Source of the DNA: Pseudomonas sp. GM78
GTDB taxonomy: Bacteria > Pseudomonadota > Gammaproteobacteria > Pseudomonadales > Pseudomonadaceae
Direction: 5' to 3'
NCBI RefSeq assembly: GCF_000282475.1
Contig: NZ_AKJF01000066.1
Span: 51,622 to 115,621, forward strand
Length of the DNA: 64,000 nt
Positions 63,070 through 64,000 of this stretch are shown in pieces; positions within the stretch are counted from its first letter, which is position 1; every line of letters begins with the position of its first letter. The translations under genes were made by a program, and so were the position numbers. The notes under the pieces are model-generated. The model was not told the origin of the DNA. It did not search any database and was given only the letters and a program-made list of their open reading frames with translations.

Positions 63070-64000
63070 CCCCTGCGGGGTGCGGGTGTGCCAGTCAGTG
63101 TTTAACTGATACTGGTGGGCAACGTTCAACAGGCGACCTTCCTGGAAATACGGAGCGAGCAGTTGCACGCCAACCGGCAGGCCGTCGACAAAACCGGCCG
63201 GCATCGACAGGCCTGGCAGGCCGGCGAGGTTGGCGGTGATGGTGTATACGTCTTCCAGGTAGGCGGCGACCGGGTCGCTGTTCTTGGCGCCGAGCTTCCA
63301 GGCCGGGTTTGGCGTGGTTGGGCCGAGGATGATGTCGACCTCATTGAAGGCCGCCATGAAGTCGTTCTTGATCAAGCGACGAATCTTCTGCGCCTTCAGG
63401 TAGTAGGCGTCGTAGTAACCGGCGGACAGCGCGTAGGCGCCGACCATGATCCGGCGCTGCACTTCCGTCCCGAAACCTTCGCCACGGGAGCGCTTGTACA
63501 GGTCCTCGAGGTTTTTCGGGTCTTCGCAGCGATAGCCGAAACGCACGCCATCGAAACGCGACAGGTTGGAAGATGCTTCTGCCGGGGCGATCACGTAGTA
63601 CGCAGGAATCGCGTGCTGCATGTTCGGCAGGCTGATTTCCTTGATCACGGCGCCGAGCTTTTTCAGCTCTTCGACGCTGGCCATGACCAGGTCGGCGATG
63701 CGCGGGTCGAGACCGGCGCTGAAGTACTCTTTAGGTACGCCGATGCGCAGGCCCTGCAGCGAACCGTTGAGGCTGGCGCTGTAGTCAGGCACGGGTTCGT
63801 CGATGCTGGTGGAGTCGTTCGGATCGAAGCCAGCCATACCTTGCAACAAAATCGCGCAGTCTTCGGCAGTGCGCGCCAACGGGCCGCCCTGATCGAGGCT
63901 GGAGGCGTAGGCGATCATGCCCCAACGCGAAACGCGACCGTACGTCGGTTTCAGGCCGGTGAGGTTGGTCAGCGCCGCTGGCTGGGGGATCGAACCGCCG
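63064..64000 (-). CDS. gatA: Aspartyl/glutamyl-tRNA amidotransferase subunit A, C-terminal two thirds
   Basis: The gene runs off the right window edge; the frame is open to base 63999. Amidase-signature family glutaminase that feeds ammonia to GatB. The visible part starts [24 protein letters not shown] and continues [21 protein letters not shown]; the Ser of GGS is the cis-serine of the catalytic triad. The residue after GGSI is Pro (codon CCC at 63987-63985), where the amidase signature usually has Arg. The stop codon lies inside the inverted repeat at 62945-63069. Confidence 0.95.
   Translation of the reverse strand, partial: GGSIPQPAALTNLTGLKPTYGRVSRWGMIAYASSLDQGGPLARTAEDCAILLQGMAGFDPNDSTSIDEPVPDYSASLNGSLQGLRIGVPKEYFSAGLDPRIADLVMASVEELKKLGAVIKEISLPNMQHAIPAYYVIAPAEASSNLSRFDGVRFGYRCEDPKNLEDLYKRSRGEGFGTEVQRRIMVGAYALSAGYYDAYYLKAQKIRRLIKNDFMAAFNEVDIILGPTTPNPAWKLGAKNSDPVAAYLEDVYTITANLAGLPGLSMPAGFVDGLPVGVQLLAPYFQEGRLLNVAHQYQLNTDWHTRTPQGF

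Noticed and set aside
1-64000. CRISPR arrays, insertion sequences, prophage or integrase genes
   Set aside because: No regularly spaced repeats beyond REP elements, and no transposase, integrase or phage structural motifs in any frame I read.

Overview
The window is about 64 kb of chromosome from a fluorescent-type Pseudomonas (P. fluorescens group or close relative). The reasons are high GC with high-GC codon use, many Pseudomonas-style REP pairs between genes, and gene blocks in the order I remember from P. aeruginosa: nadC / DUF1631 / ampD-ampE / chemotaxis transducer, piuB-piuA-piuC-SEL1, speC, dpp-opdP, roxSR, and rlpA-like / gatB-gatA. The synteny statement is from memory, not from a search.

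Layout. 1-1.5 kb: 3' end of pnp, its terminator, tRNA-Thr(CGT) and a small DUF gene. 1.6-8.2 kb: nadC, a DUF1631 protein, ampD-ampE (murein recycling and beta-lactamase signalling), a chemotaxis receptor and a small zinc-ribbon membrane protein. 8.2-15.8 kb: tatD-fruR on the minus strand, divergent from fruBKA, the complete fructose PTS, with two FruR/Cra-like operators between them. 16-24.3 kb: a Tat-exported PhoD phosphatase, then an iron-uptake locus (PepSY/flavodoxin reductase, TonB receptor, Fe/2OG hydroxylase, SEL1 protein). 24.4-26.2 kb: a toxin-antitoxin pair and speC (putrescine synthesis) with a long structured leader. 26.6-30.1 kb: a four-gene osmoprotectant ABC transporter. 30.4-32 kb: prfC. 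32.3-33.8 kb: an accessory patch with a small acidic exported protein and an AT-rich gene for Ig-like repeats, bordered by a decayed second copy of the dppF 3' end. 34-44.8 kb: dipeptide uptake locus with three binding proteins, an OprD-family porin and DppBCDF. 45.3-49.9 kb: a SIMPL-domain protein, the redox sensor RoxS with RoxR, and an SbmA/YddA-type ABC exporter. 50-56.7 kb: a galactarate catabolic operon (GntR regulator, KdgD, semialdehyde dehydrogenase, GudP-type transporter, GarD). 56.8-64 kb: an AEC transporter, a PqaA-like protein, a carboxymuconolactone decarboxylase-like protein, a Ca/Na antiporter, an RlpA-like lipoprotein, gatB and most of gatA.

Functional logic. Galactarate is imported by the GudP-type carrier, dehydrated by GarD, dehydrated and decarboxylated by KdgD, and oxidised to 2-oxoglutarate. 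A near-identical 20-bp operator lies before both gntR and kdgD, so the regulator probably controls itself and the operon. Fructose enters as fructose-1-phosphate through FruB/FruA, and FruK makes fructose-1,6-bisphosphate. The dipeptide and Piu loci each pair outer-membrane entry with inner-membrane or periplasmic processing.

Most of the window is well-conserved core chromosome. I found no CRISPR array, insertion sequence or prophage. The less explained signals are the Ig-like gene flanked by two dppF ends, a 125-bp inverted repeat between gatB and gatA that overlaps the gatA stop codon, a terminator-like hairpin in the speC leader, and the matched GntR operator pair.
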